A stretch of 64,000 bases of DNA. Origin: RGIG3159 sp045640565 (GTDB taxonomy: Bacteria; Bacillota; Clostridia; Oscillospirales; Oscillospiraceae). Of the stretch, positions 43,156 through 52,267 are shown piece after piece. The notes below the pieces were generated by a model. That model saw only the letters and a program-made list of their open reading frames with translations, did not search any database and was not told where the DNA came from. Positions within the stretch are counted from its first letter, which is position 1, and each line of letters begins with the position of its first letter. The stretch covers positions 1 to 64,000 of the forward strand of contig JAZUFG010000083.1 of the NCBI GenBank assembly GCA_045640565.1, in the 5' to 3' direction. The position numbers were made by a program, and so were the translations under genes.

Positions 43156-43266
43156 AACAGCCTCCGGAAAATGAAAAATAAAAAGTGAGAAAACGAGAGA
43201 AAAAGAGAGTAAAAACGAGAATAGACGAGTTATCTCAATAAAAAATAAAAATTGACGAAAATTTGG

Positions 43267-43295
43267 TTGACAGGCCCGGGTAAATATGGTATAAC
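43267..43295 (+). promoter_or_regulatory. Promoter of rplM-rpsI
   Basis: A consensus TTGACA (43267-43272), a 17-bp spacer and TATAAC (43290-43295). The resulting leader of about 80 bases could hold an autoregulatory L13 site, but I cannot draw the known fold with confidence. Confidence 0.75.
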
Positions 43296-43382
43296 ATCCC
43301 GGCGTTGTGGATCCCTGCGGGGAGTATCATAATTGCAGGCTCATTTTTTGTCAACTTTTTATTTCACATAGGAGAATCTCAA

Positions 43383-43811
43383 ATGACTACAATGGTTAAG
43401 AAAGAGAACGTCGAGCGCAAGTGGTACGTTCTTGATGCAGCCGGCAAGCCCATGGGCCGTGTTGCTGTCGTCGCTGCGAATCTTCTTCGCGGCAAGCTCA
43501 AGGCTGATTTCACTCCTAATGTTGACTGCGGTGACTTCGTCATCATCGTCAACTGCGGCAAGGCAGTTCTCACCGGCAAGAAGCTGGACGAGAAGAAGTA
43601 TCAGCACCACACCGGTTGGATCGGCAACCTGAAGGAGATCCGTTACCGTGACTTGATGGAGCAGCGTCCTGAGTTCGCTATGGAGCTGGCTGTCAAGGGT
43701 ATGCTGCCGAAGAATTCCATCGGCCGCACCGCCATCACCCGCCTGAAGCTGTATGCAGGCCCCGAGCATGAAAATGCTGCTCAGAAGCCCGAAGCATACA
43801 ATATGGACTAA
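43383..43811 (+). CDS. rplM: Ribosomal protein L13
   Basis: The 142-aa protein shows the L13 pattern: KWYVLDAAGKPMGRVA, VDCGDFVIIVN, KKYQHHTGWIGNLK and AVKGMLPKNSIGR. AGGAGA before the ATG at 43383 sets the start. rpsI follows after 15 bases in the standard pair. Confidence 0.98.
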   Translation: MTTMVKKENVERKWYVLDAAGKPMGRVAVVAANLLRGKLKADFTPNVDCGDFVIIVNCGKAVLTGKKLDEKKYQHHTGWIGNLKEIRYRDLMEQRPEFAMELAVKGMLPKNSIGRTAITRLKLYAGPEHENAAQKPEAYNMD

Positions 43812-43826
43812 GGGAGGTAAAGAATT

Positions 43827-44231
43827 ATGTACGAAACCAAGAGACCTTATAAGTACGGTACCGGCCGCAGAAAGTCCTCTGTTGCCAGAGTCCGCGTTTA
43901 TGAAAACGGCACCGGTTCCATCACCATCAACGGCCGTGATATTGATGAATACTTCGGCCTGGATACCCTGAAGCTCATCGTTCGTCAGCCCCTGGTCCTC
44001 ACTGAGACCCTGGAGAAGGTTGATGTTGTCTGCACTGTGGCAGGCGGCGGTGTTACCGGTCAGGCCGGTGCTATCCGTCACGGTGTTGCCCGTGCTCTTC
44101 TGGGTGTGAACCCCGAATTCCGCGCTGCTCTGAAGGCTGCAGGTTTCCTGACCCGCGACCCCAGAATGAAGGAAAGAAAGAAGTACGGTCTCAAAGCCGC
44201 ACGTCGCGCTCCTCAGTTCTCCAAGAGATAA
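43827..44231 (+). CDS. rpsI: Ribosomal protein S9
   Basis: The 134-aa protein has the S9 signature GTGRRKSSVARVR, GGGVTGQAGAIRHGVARAL and the basic end RRAPQFSKR that reaches the P-site. It is cotranscribed with rplM. Confidence 0.98.
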   Translation: MYETKRPYKYGTGRRKSSVARVRVYENGTGSITINGRDIDEYFGLDTLKLIVRQPLVLTETLEKVDVVCTVAGGGVTGQAGAIRHGVARALLGVNPEFRAALKAAGFLTRDPRMKERKKYGLKAARRAPQFSKR

Positions 44232-44246
44232 TTTCTCAAAACATTC

Positions 44247-44280
44247 AAAAGCCCGAAATCGCAACGGTTTCGGGCTTTTT
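44247..44280 (+). terminator. Terminator of rplM-rpsI
   Basis: A 12-bp stem (44247-44258 with 44268-44279; core AGCCCGAAA/TTTCGGGCT) is followed by T-rich sequence. Confidence 0.92.
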
Positions 44281-44339
44281 CTTTTCTCTTATTCCGTTCC
44301 GGATTGGCTCAAACTTGTTGATTTTTCATAGAGCTTGAG

Positions 44340-44439
44340 TATAATAATGGCAGATGCTTCTATCAATTATGGGCAATTAGCTTGCAATTGCGGTTTTTTT
44401 ATAACAAATTTTGGATAATGGGAGTTATAGACATATAAT
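44340..44439 (+). promoter_or_regulatory. Promoter region of the fused ABC importer gene
   Basis: Two -10 boxes are visible. TATAAT at 44434-44439 has TTGGAT 17 bases upstream (44411-44416). TATAAT at 44340-44345 has TTGATT 16 bases upstream (44318-44323). Between them GCAATT (44373-44378) can pair with AATTGC (44386-44391) before a GGTTTTTTT run, a weak terminator-like hairpin that could attenuate the upper promoter. Confidence 0.55.
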
Positions 44440-44460
44440 CGAAAAGGATTATCGGTCTAT

Positions 44461-47175
44461 GTGCGCAAGGTGAAGAAAGTAAAGTTGAAAAACGGCATAT
44501 CGGTCCTTTTGGCGGCGCTTATTGTCTTTTCCTGCCTTTTTGCGTCCGGCTGCAGTGAAAAGGCTGCCGAAGATGTCAAATATACGAAAATCTCTGATTT
44601 TACAGGGGCAACGGTGTGCAGTCAGACAGGTACGGTGTTTGACCGGATCCTGAACGGCTCCATTGAAGGCTTAAATCACAAATACTATGAAGATGTCAGC
44701 AACATGATCCTTGCTCTGCGCAGCTATTATGTGGATGCTGCCGCCCTCGATGAGCCCAACGCCCGATTCGTCATGGCGCAGAATGCCGACCTTAAGGTGT
44801 TCAAGGATGCCGTTGAGACGGATAGCTACGGTTTTCCCATGAAGAAAAACGGGGAGCTTACCGATCAGGTTTCGGAGCTTATCCGGGAATATTCCGAGGA
44901 TGGGACCCTTGAGAAACTTCGCACAAAGTGGTTTTCCGGAGATCCTGAAATCATGCGAATCGATATGTCCGAATACACAGGGTACGATGCGCCCAACGGG
45001 ACGATCCGCTTCGTTCACGATTCCACACAGGTGCCGATGGCATATGTGAACGACGACGGAAGCTCCGCCGGCTACGAGGTAGAGCTTGTCCTGATGATAG
45101 GCAAACGTCTCGGGAAGACGGTTGAGATCACGCAGTCCAACTTTTCCGCCTTGCTGACGGCTATTTCGTCCGGAACCGCGGATATAGCCGCCGGATCCGT
45201 TTCCATTACCGATGAGCGGCGCGAAAGTGTGGATTTTCCCGAAACGCACTATGTAGGCGGCATCGTCCTTCTCTGCAGGGCGGAGGATCTTGAGGACAGC
45301 AGCGAAACAGACAGCGGCAGCAGCTTCTGGGAGAGATTCTCTCAAGGCTTTGAAAAGACGCTTATAAGAGAAAACAGATGGAAGCTTATTCTGTCCGGCC
45401 TTGCCGTTACGCTGCTCATCTCTATCTGTTCGCTTCTTCTGGGAACCTTTTTGGGCTTTATCATTTGCGCCCTTCGAAGGAGCAAAAGCCGGGCTATTTC
45501 CGGGGTTATGGCGGCAATTATCCGCTTTATACAGGGCATACCGGTGGTTGTGCTTCTCATGGTATTCTATTACCTGGTGTTTGCGTCCTGGGATCTCAAC
45601 GGCGTGATCGTGGCGATCATCGGTTTTTCCGTCAACTTCGGGGTGAACTCGGCGGAGATCATGCGCTCCGGTATAGAGTCCGTTGATAGGGAACAGTGGG
45701 AGACAGCCTCCTGCCTCGGCTTCAGCAGACTGCAGACCTTCGGGAAGGTCATTCTTCCCCAGGCAATCCTTTGCTTCCTCCCCACCTTCAAGGGTGAATT
45801 CATCAATATGATGAAGATGACCTCGGTCGTCGGCTATATCGCCGTGCAGGATCTCACAAAGGCATCCGATATTATCCGAAGCCGAACCTACGAGGCCTTT
45901 TTCCCCATCATCCTGAATGCGCTTATCTATGTGCTCCTGGCATGGAGCCTCGCCTATCTGATAGGGCTTGTGGAGGTCGGCGTATCGCCACAGAAGCGCG
46001 TGCGGCGGATCAAAGGCATTTACGATCTTTCTGCCAGTGAAGCAAACCTGGTTTTAAAGAGCGTTTCCGTTCCGGGCAAAGAGCTGATTAAAATAGAACA
46101 TCTGAAGAAGGAATACAGGAAGGATCGCCCGATCCTGTCGGATGCGAACGCCGTTATCAAAAGCGGGGATGTCGTTGCCGTTATCGGTCCGTCGGGCGCG
46201 GGAAAATCTACCCTTCTCCGTCTGATCATCAGCCTTGAAAAGCCCACAGGCGGCAGCATCTTCATAAACGGAAAAGATATCAATGCCCGGAGGGACCGGA
46301 AGGCTGCGAAGAAAAAGATCGGCATGGTGTTCCAGAGCTTTGACCTTTTCCCGCATCTTACCGTCATTGAAAATGTCATGCTTGCCCAGACTGTCGTGTC
46401 CAAAATACCGAAGCAGGAGGCCTACGAGAACGCCCTTGCGCTTCTCAAATCTGTGGGGCTTGCGGAAAAGCTGATGCATTATCCCCACGAGCTTTCCGGC
46501 GGGCAGAGGCAGCGTGTTGCCATCGCCCGCACTCTTGCCATGAACCCGGAGATCATCCTCTTTGACGAACCGACGAGCGCGCTGGATCCCAAATCGGTTT
46601 CTGAGGTATTGAGCGTTATCCGTTCCCTCGCAAAGAAGGGCGTTACCATGATGATCGTAACGCATGAGATGCAGTTTGCGAAGGATGTGTCGACCCGTGT
46701 ATTCTATGTGGATCATGGCGAGATCCACGAAACCGGAAGCCCCGAGCAGGTATTTGAGCTTCCGCAGAAGGAGAGAACGCGCCGCTTTATCCGCGAATTA
46801 AATGTCCTTGAGGAAGAGATCACTTCACGCGATTTTGACTTCATCGGCGTGAACGCAAGATTTGAGGAATTCGGGCAGAAATACAGTCTGCCTAAGAAGA
46901 CGGTCCGGAATATGGAGGTCGTGTTTGAGGAGCTGGCCATTTTGACGGTCATGCCCGATTTGCCGCAAAAGGTGGAAATGCGCGTAATTGCGGAGTATTC
47001 GGAGAAGGACGGATCGGTCACCATGTGCCTGCGCTATAACGGCGGTATGTTTGATCCGATGGAGGCAGCAGACAGTCTCCGTCAAACACTGATCGACAAT
47101 TCTGCCCGGGATCTGCACTACAGCTTCAATCCGGACGACACGCTGAAGAACGAGCTGACGCTGACGGTTTTATAA
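44461..47175 (+). CDS. Single-chain amino-acid ABC importer: binding unit, permease, ATPase and GHKL-like tail
   Basis: The 904-aa protein contains a lipoprotein signal (FASGC, Cys about 31), one binding unit with the second-lobe motifs first (FTGATVCSQTGT, LDEP, TKWFSGD, about 45-160) and the first-lobe motifs second (NGTIRFVHDST, GYEVE, SITDERRESVDF, about 178-272), a permease (about 300-505; ETASCLGFS, LPQA), a full ATPase (about 543-785; GPSGAGKST, LSGGQRQR, ILFDEPTSALDP, VTHE) and a degenerate GHKL tail (about 795-904). It is a relative of the 3147-7299 system compressed into one chain. A functional importer would need two copies. The GTG at 44461 follows AAGGA; an amidohydrolase gene follows after 38 bases. 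Confidence 0.9.
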   Translation: MRKVKKVKLKNGISVLLAALIVFSCLFASGCSEKAAEDVKYTKISDFTGATVCSQTGTVFDRILNGSIEGLNHKYYEDVSNMILALRSYYVDAAALDEPNARFVMAQNADLKVFKDAVETDSYGFPMKKNGELTDQVSELIREYSEDGTLEKLRTKWFSGDPEIMRIDMSEYTGYDAPNGTIRFVHDSTQVPMAYVNDDGSSAGYEVELVLMIGKRLGKTVEITQSNFSALLTAISSGTADIAAGSVSITDERRESVDFPETHYVGGIVLLCRAEDLEDSSETDSGSSFWERFSQGFEKTLIRENRWKLILSGLAVTLLISICSLLLGTFLGFIICALRRSKSRAISGVMAAIIRFIQGIPVVVLLMVFYYLVFASWDLNGVIVAIIGFSVNFGVNSAEIMRSGIESVDREQWETASCLGFSRLQTFGKVILPQAILCFLPTFKGEFINMMKMTSVVGYIAVQDLTKASDIIRSRTYEAFFPIILNALIYVLLAWSLAYLIGLVEVGVSPQKRVRRIKGIYDLSASEANLVLKSVSVPGKELIKIEHLKKEYRKDRPILSDANAVIKSGDVVAVIGPSGAGKSTLLRLIISLEKPTGGSIFINGKDINARRDRKAAKKKIGMVFQSFDLFPHLTVIENVMLAQTVVSKIPKQEAYENALALLKSVGLAEKLMHYPHELSGGQRQRVAIARTLAMNPEIILFDEPTSALDPKSVSEVLSVIRSLAKKGVTMMIVTHEMQFAKDVSTRVFYVDHGEIHETGSPEQVFELPQKERTRRFIRELNVLEEEITSRDFDFIGVNARFEEFGQKYSLPKKTVRNMEVVFEELAILTVMPDLPQKVEMRVIAEYSEKDGSVTMCLRYNGGMFDPMEAADSLRQTLIDNSARDLHYSFNPDDTLKNELTLTVL

Positions 47176-47213
47176 TACAAAAGAACGGATTTTTTTGAAA
47201 GGGATTTGTCACT

Positions 47214-48491
47214 ATGAAAAGAGCCTATGTAAACGGAATCATTCTGGACGGAAGCGAGAAGATGCAGCCCCTTGAAGGGAAGGCCGTCCTCACAGAGGGT
47301 ACGAAGATCACGGGGATCGTAGATGCCGCCGCTTCCTTGGAAGGTTATGAGGTCATCGATTTGAAGGGGAAATACCTCATGCCCGGCCTGATAAACATGC
47401 ACTGTCATCTGGCGGGCAACGGCAAGCCGCAGAAAAAGCAGCGGGACAGCGCTGCCCTGGTCCGCCTCCTCTTCAGCAATGCTCTTCTTGCGAAGGTGGC
47501 CTATAAAATGGTCTGCAGCTACGCAAAAGCTGCGATCACCGGCGGCGTTACCACTGTCCGCACGGTGGGCGGCCTGCGGGATTATGACGCCAAATTGCGG
47601 GACGAAGTGGCCCGGGGAAAGAAAATCGGGCCCAGAATTATTGCCAGCAATGAAGGCATTTCCGTTCCCGGCGGCCACATGGCAGGTTCCGTTGCCGTAG
47701 CGGCGAACAGCGTGGAGGAAGCGGTTGCCCTTGTGGAGCGGGCCAAGAGTCAGAATGTGGATTTCATTAAACTCATGGTCACCGGCGGCGTATTGGATGC
47801 CAAGGAAAAGGGCTGTCCGGGCGAACTGAAAATGCCTCCCGAAATGATAAAAGCTGCCTGCGACAAGGCACATGAATACGGCTTCCTGGTGGCGGCTCAT
47901 GTGGAGTCTCCGGAGGGCGTTCGGGTTGCCTTGGAAAACGGCGTGGATTCCATTGAACACGGTGCCGAGCCCAGTCCGGAAATCATAGCTCTTTTCAAGG
48001 AAAAGAAAGCCTTTGTGACGGCCACGGTTACCCCCGCTCTGCCCTTCGCTCTCTTTGATCCTGCTGTATCCCATGCGGATGAGGTTGCCAACTATAACGG
48101 GAAGGTGGTCTTTGAGGGAATCATTGCCTGCGCCAAAGCGGCCTTGGAGAACGGCATTCCTCTGGCTATCGGCAACGATGTGGGCTGCCCCTGGGTTTCC
48201 CAGTATGACTTCTGGCGGGAGCTGGTCCTCTTCCAAAAGTACGTGGGCGTTTCCAATCAGTTTGCTCTCTATACTGCCACCCTGAATAATGCCCGTCTGG
48301 CGGGAATCGGTGATGTGACCGGCTCCATTGAGGTGGGCAAGGATGCCGATATGATCGTTACGGCCGGGAATCCGTTGGAGGATCTTCATGCTCTCCGGCA
48401 GGTGGATATGGTTGTGGCCAGGGGCCGCCTGCTCTATCCCAAGGTAAAGAGAAATGCCCAGGTGGACCGGGATATGGATCCCTTCTGCTGA
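47214..48491 (+). CDS. Amidohydrolase family protein (imidazolonepropionase-like)
   Basis: The 425-aa protein has an N-terminal beta sandwich, NMHCHLAG (metal HxH, about residue 60), TTVRTVGGLRD, AHVESPEG and IEHGAE (histidines) and GNDVG (Asp), which is the order of the metal-dependent amidohydrolases related to Xaa-Pro dipeptidases. AAAGGGA precedes the ATG. The 38-base gap after the fused importer gene, without a terminator, suggests cotranscription and a role in degrading the imported compound. Confidence 0.87.
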   Translation: MKRAYVNGIILDGSEKMQPLEGKAVLTEGTKITGIVDAAASLEGYEVIDLKGKYLMPGLINMHCHLAGNGKPQKKQRDSAALVRLLFSNALLAKVAYKMVCSYAKAAITGGVTTVRTVGGLRDYDAKLRDEVARGKKIGPRIIASNEGISVPGGHMAGSVAVAANSVEEAVALVERAKSQNVDFIKLMVTGGVLDAKEKGCPGELKMPPEMIKAACDKAHEYGFLVAAHVESPEGVRVALENGVDSIEHGAEPSPEIIALFKEKKAFVTATVTPALPFALFDPAVSHADEVANYNGKVVFEGIIACAKAALENGIPLAIGNDVGCPWVSQYDFWRELVLFQKYVGVSNQFALYTATLNNARLAGIGDVTGSIEVGKDADMIVTAGNPLEDLHALRQVDMVVARGRLLYPKVKRNAQVDRDMDPFC

Positions 48492-48560
48492 TTCTGTGAG
48501 CTGAAAATAAAACAGCGATTTGGCCGGGTCCCTCGGGATTCCGGCCATTTTGGTAAAAAA

Positions 48561-48590
48561 GATAGCAGTTCCGGTGAACTGCTATCCTTT
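48561..48590. terminator. Bidirectional terminator
   Basis: GATAGCAGTTC (48561-48571) pairs with GAACTGCTATC (48576-48586) around CGGT. A CTTTTT run follows and an A run precedes. It separates the amidohydrolase gene from the convergent small gene. Confidence 0.9.
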
Positions 48591-48611
48591 TTATGCTTCT
48601 TTTTCAATTTT

Positions 48612-48854
48612 TTATTTCCCGTTTTTCTTTCGTTTTTTCACAATGACCGCAATTGCGGCAGCGGCAATAACGGCGGCGGCAAGCGCGATCCAGAGATTGT
48701 CCTCAAGGAACACAGAAGCGGGAGCATAAGGGCCGATGGCCTCAAGCCCTGGGATATCGACCGTTGTTTCCTTTTCCCCCAACGCAGTTGCCCCCACGCA
48801 GAGGATTCCCGATAAGAGTATCGTTACCAACAATAATGCAATGGCTTTTTTCAT
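48612..48854 (-). CDS. Small secreted or membrane protein, 80 aa
   Basis: It has a signal peptide (KKAIALLLVTILLSGILC), a short extracellular middle with an acidic and proline segment, a second hydrophobic helix rich in Ala/Ile/Val (about 54-72) and a basic end KKRKKNGK. This looks like a surface protein stop-transfer end, but no LPxTG motif is present. GGAGGG precedes the ATG. I do not recognise the family. Confidence 0.7.
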   Translation of the reverse strand: MKKAIALLLVTILLSGILCVGATALGEKETTVDIPGLEAIGPYAPASVFLEDNLWIALAAAVIAAAAIAVIVKKRKKNGK

Positions 48855-48927
48855 TTTCCCTCCGTTTTTTCGTTTCTCTCACTTTGTCCGGGTCCTGTCA
48901 AATCCGGATCCGGCAAGGATCCTGCGG

Positions 48928-49575
48928 TCAGGGCTCGCAGGTGTTTTTATTGCCGTATAGCTGTGTGTAATGGAAGTCAGGATCGATCCCCAGATCTTCC
49001 AGGACTTTTTTCTTGTTCTTTTCAATGCTTTCATCCAGCTTTTCAAAGAGGTTTTGTCCGTAGCAGTCCATATCCACGATGAAGGGGCCCAGCTCCTTCA
49101 GCTCAAAATGCCAGGGCGCTTCAATGGAGCCGATTTCCTCCAGCAGGTCCACGCCCTTCACATCAATGGATTTCAGCCAGAGCAGGGGGCTGACGCTTCT
49201 GGGAGAGACATGGACGCATTTATATTTCTGCATGGCCCGGGAGGTGTTTTCCCCCATGGTGGTTTTGCCGCAAATCAGCCGGAGCTTCCATTTTTCAATG
49301 GATTCGGCGCCCCATTTTTCAAAACGAATGCTGGAGGTGGGCATAAAGGATTTGAGGACCCATTTATCTCCCTCCCGGATAATAATGGGCCCGTTATGAA
49401 TGAGAATACTGCCTTCCTCTGGCGTAAAAGGAAGGCTGTGCCCCTCATCAAAAATATAACGCTGAAGCTTGGAACGGCAGGTGAAGCAGGGGCCGGAGAG
49501 ATATACCGTGTCGCCGATATGCAGTTTCGTGACATCCTCTTCCTTCAGGGGAGCAGTCAAATGATAACTTGCCAT
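48928..49575 (-). CDS. Fumarase/tartrate dehydratase beta-subunit-like protein
   Basis: The 215-aa protein aligns with the C-terminal (beta) half of class I fumarases: GDTVYLSGP near the start, HNGPII, PTSSIRF and GKTTMGENT. Several residues usual in the family differ (the ARD-x-AH stretch reads CRSKLQRY, and GPTTS-x-RM reads MPTSSIRF), so the substrate may not be fumarate or tartrate. It follows the alpha subunit gene after 14 bases and ends the five-gene operon. Confidence 0.82.
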   Translation of the reverse strand: MASYHLTAPLKEEDVTKLHIGDTVYLSGPCFTCRSKLQRYIFDEGHSLPFTPEEGSILIHNGPIIIREGDKWVLKSFMPTSSIRFEKWGAESIEKWKLRLICGKTTMGENTSRAMQKYKCVHVSPRSVSPLLWLKSIDVKGVDLLEEIGSIEAPWHFELKELGPFIVDMDCYGQNLFEKLDESIEKNKKKVLEDLGIDPDFHYTQLYGNKNTCEP

Positions 49576-49589
49576 GATTCCTTCCTCCT

Positions 49590-50507
49590 TCAGCGGTCAC
49601 CAAACCAATAGGCCCCGGGAAGGTCCCGGATTTGGTTGTCTTTATCAATTTGCATGGTCCCGCGCCGGGCCACCATGCAGTTGCAGGAGATTGCCACAAC
49701 GATTCCGGCAATGTGGGTGTAGGCGTATTCCACATGGACGGCAAGGGCGGATGTGGAGCCTCCCGCACCGAGAATTCCGAAGCCTAGACCGTTGATCCCC
49801 TTGAGAAGCCGCTCTTCCATGGTCCGGATCCTGGGGTCGGAATGGTGGGAACCCACAAGTCGCAGGGTGGCAGCCTCCTTGGCCAGATTGGCGGCCACAT
49901 TGGCAGTGCCGCCGATTCCCACACCGATCACGGAGGGCGGGCAGATTGCGCCGGCTCTGGCGGCGTCTGCAAAGGCGTCGATCACGAATTTTTCAATTCC
50001 GGGAGTCCCGTCTGCAAAGGCCACCACCTTCTGCCGAGTGCCGCCGAAGCACTCACTTCCGCCTCCCTTGGCGCAGTAAGTGATCTCCAGATTCTCGCCG
50101 GGAACAAAGCGATAGCTGAAATCGGGAATATTGGGGCCGACATTGTCACCGGGATCGTATCCGGAGAGCGGGTCCTTCATGGTTTTGCGGATATAACCTT
50201 CCCGGGTAGCTCTGCGCACGGCAGTCCGGATGGCCTCTTCCAGGGCCATATAGCCGCCCTCTAGGGCTGCTTCATTTCCTGCTTTGATGAAGAAGATCGG
50301 CCAACCCGTGTCGGCACAGGCGGGAAGCTCTTCCTGCTCTGCCAGCCGGATGCTTTCCAGGGTCTTTTGCAGACCTTCTTTGGCACCGGGATCTTCTTCC
50401 CGGGCGATTGCCTGCGCAAAAGCCTCCCCCACATCCGGCGCAATATTGGTGGAACCTTTTTTAATGGCCAAAAATGCGGCCTCTTCCATGGATTTGATAC
50501 TTATCAT
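49590..50507 (-). CDS. Fumarase/tartrate dehydratase alpha-subunit-like protein
   Basis: The 305-aa protein is the N-terminal half of a class I, Fe-S hydro-lyase. Cysteines for the 4Fe-4S cluster occur in ELPACADTG (about residue 61), GGGSECFGG and GAICPPSVIG. The enzyme class adds or removes water from a dicarboxylate. Its partner is the next gene. It starts one base after the DUF4387 stop. Confidence 0.87.
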   Translation of the reverse strand: MISIKSMEEAAFLAIKKGSTNIAPDVGEAFAQAIAREEDPGAKEGLQKTLESIRLAEQEELPACADTGWPIFFIKAGNEAALEGGYMALEEAIRTAVRRATREGYIRKTMKDPLSGYDPGDNVGPNIPDFSYRFVPGENLEITYCAKGGGSECFGGTRQKVVAFADGTPGIEKFVIDAFADAARAGAICPPSVIGVGIGGTANVAANLAKEAATLRLVGSHHSDPRIRTMEERLLKGINGLGFGILGAGGSTSALAVHVEYAYTHIAGIVVAISCNCMVARRGTMQIDKDNQIRDLPGAYWFGDR

Positions 50508-50508
50508 G

Positions 50509-50832
50509 TCAAGCCTCCCAGCCTTCTAATTCCATCATCATGAGGGGCACATGCTGCTGAGCGCCATAGACATCCCGCTCTCCCAAGGCACCGGAGGCCA
50601 GGGGACGGAGGATCGTGGCCTTTACAGCCATCGCCTTGGGAAATTCCACGATGTCCACCACTTCTGCTTCTGTGATCTTGTAAAGTGCCGCAACGCTTTT
50701 GCGGTTCAAATAGTTCCGGGCGAGGAACTGTTCATAGTTCTTTTTATCCGTAAAGATAACATCCAGGGTCAGCTCAAAAGGTCCGGAGTTCTTGCTTCGG
50801 ATAATAGCTGCCACATCCACGAGTCGTTTCAT
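50509..50832 (-). CDS. DUF4387 family protein
   Basis: The 107-aa protein starts MKRLVDVAAIIRSKNSGPFELTLDVIF in pieces typical of DUF4387 (RSKNSGP, LTLDVIF, then a LASGALGERDVYGAQQH end). Proteins of this family usually accompany AtuA-type proteins, as here. AGGAGGG before the ATG at 50832 sets the start. The function is unknown. Confidence 0.82.
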   Translation of the reverse strand: MKRLVDVAAIIRSKNSGPFELTLDVIFTDKKNYEQFLARNYLNRKSVAALYKITEAEVVDIVEFPKAMAVKATILRPLASGALGERDVYGAQQHVPLMMMELEGWEA

Positions 50833-50842
50833 TTTTCCCTCC

Positions 50843-52255
50843 TTAAAGCCGGGAAAGTCCGGCGGCTTCCGTGTTTTCGGGGATCCCGTTCCTGATTTCA
50901 TAAAGCATGGCCTTGAAGAGGTCCTCCGGGCGGTCATTTTCCAGCAGGCAGTATGCGGAGAAATTGTAAACCGCACCCATGTGAGCGTCTGACGGACTGA
51001 AGGGGAAGGCCAGATTTCCGGCAGTGGCAACACGGTTGGGATAACCGTAGTGAAGCATCATAGCTCTTGCTGCGCCGCAGACGGTGTCGGCGTGCTCCTG
51101 CGTATCTGCCACCACATCCAGAACGATGCCAACCTCCTTGGCTCCGGCGGGAATGCCCGGTTCCGGTTCCAAAGCTCCCATGACGCCGTCTCGGCCGTAA
51201 ACGATGAAGTCCAGTTTATAATCAATGTTTTTGGCTTTGAAATTGTCTTCAGCCTGGGCCTTGACACCCTCCAGGATATTGTCCAGTTCTTTCAGGAAGA
51301 AGGGATCCCGGTTTCCGCAGATGGAAATGGTGCGGTAGCCCATGAGCTTGGTGCCTTCCAGCTTTACATTCTTTTTTGTCTGGGGGATAAATCTGGAACC
51401 GCGGACGCGGACTCTGCGTTCCGTTTCCTGGATGAATTCGCATGCGGAAAGGTCCAGGGTGCCGCCGGGACCGGGAAGCAGATAGGGGTTGGCCTTTTCA
51501 TATAGGGTATGGGCGCAGACGGAGGTCACCGTGCATTTTCTGCCGGGGGCGCAGGGCTCCACGGCAAAGCTGTCCTCATAGAGGTATCCCATCATGACAT
51601 CGGAGGCAGAGCCCGGGACTGCCGCAATGCAGGCACATTCCAGGATCTTGCCCAGGTGCGTCGCTAAAGCTTCGTCATAGCCAAGGCGGACCGCCGGAGC
51701 GGCGAAGGAGGAGGGGTCATATGCCCGGCCGCAGAGTACCACTTGGGCACCCTGATCCAAAGCGCGGATAATGGGCTCAATCCCCATTTGCGCGACCAGA
51801 TGAACCGTGTCCAGAATGTCCTCTTTGCAGATTTCCGGAGCGCCGTCCAGGGATTTCACATTTCCCTTTTCAAACTCTTCCGCGATATAGTCCTTGTCCA
51901 GCTCAGAGGGAACGATAGCAACCTTGAAGCTATAGCCCTGTTCCCGGGCAATTTCATGAAGGACCTCCCGGTCACGCTCCAGATGGGGATTGGCGCCGCT
52001 GCCTCCGGCAGAGCCGATAACCAGGGGAATGTGAAGGTCCAGGGCTGCCTTCAGCAGGAGTTCCAGATCCCGTTTTGTGGAGCTTCGGCTGGTAAAGGGC
52101 TGGCCGCTGCCCAGATAGTAGGGGCCCGGATCTGTGGAGCCTGCGTCCACGGCAATCAAGTCCGGCTTTTTTGCGATTCCGATTTTGAAGGATTCCTCCG
52201 GAAAACCGTAACCCAGGATTCCGTTAGGGGAGAGGATCTTGAATTCTTTCAGCAT
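50843..52255 (-). CDS. AtuA family protein (DUF1446, acyclic terpene utilisation type)
   Basis: The 470-aa protein matches AtuA/DUF1446: GYGFPEESF, VDAGSTDPGPYYLGSG, IGSAGGSGANPHL, CGRAYDPSSFAAP and a C-terminal GRDGVMGALEP. AtuA was named for terpene catabolism in Pseudomonas, but its reaction is not established. Next to DUF4387 and a hydro-lyase pair it more likely processes a branched or hydroxylated short acid. Confidence 0.87.
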   Translation of the reverse strand: MLKEFKILSPNGILGYGFPEESFKIGIAKKPDLIAVDAGSTDPGPYYLGSGQPFTSRSSTKRDLELLLKAALDLHIPLVIGSAGGSGANPHLERDREVLHEIAREQGYSFKVAIVPSELDKDYIAEEFEKGNVKSLDGAPEICKEDILDTVHLVAQMGIEPIIRALDQGAQVVLCGRAYDPSSFAAPAVRLGYDEALATHLGKILECACIAAVPGSASDVMMGYLYEDSFAVEPCAPGRKCTVTSVCAHTLYEKANPYLLPGPGGTLDLSACEFIQETERRVRVRGSRFIPQTKKNVKLEGTKLMGYRTISICGNRDPFFLKELDNILEGVKAQAEDNFKAKNIDYKLDFIVYGRDGVMGALEPEPGIPAGAKEVGIVLDVVADTQEHADTVCGAARAMMLHYGYPNRVATAGNLAFPFSPSDAHMGAVYNFSAYCLLENDRPEDLFKAMLYEIRNGIPENTEAAGLSRL

Positions 52256-52267
52256 CTTGACATTCTC

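Noticed and set aside
43302..43382. Known L13 leader autoregulatory RNA before rplM
   Set aside because: The leader length fits, but I could not match the conserved bases of the described structure, so I did not call it.
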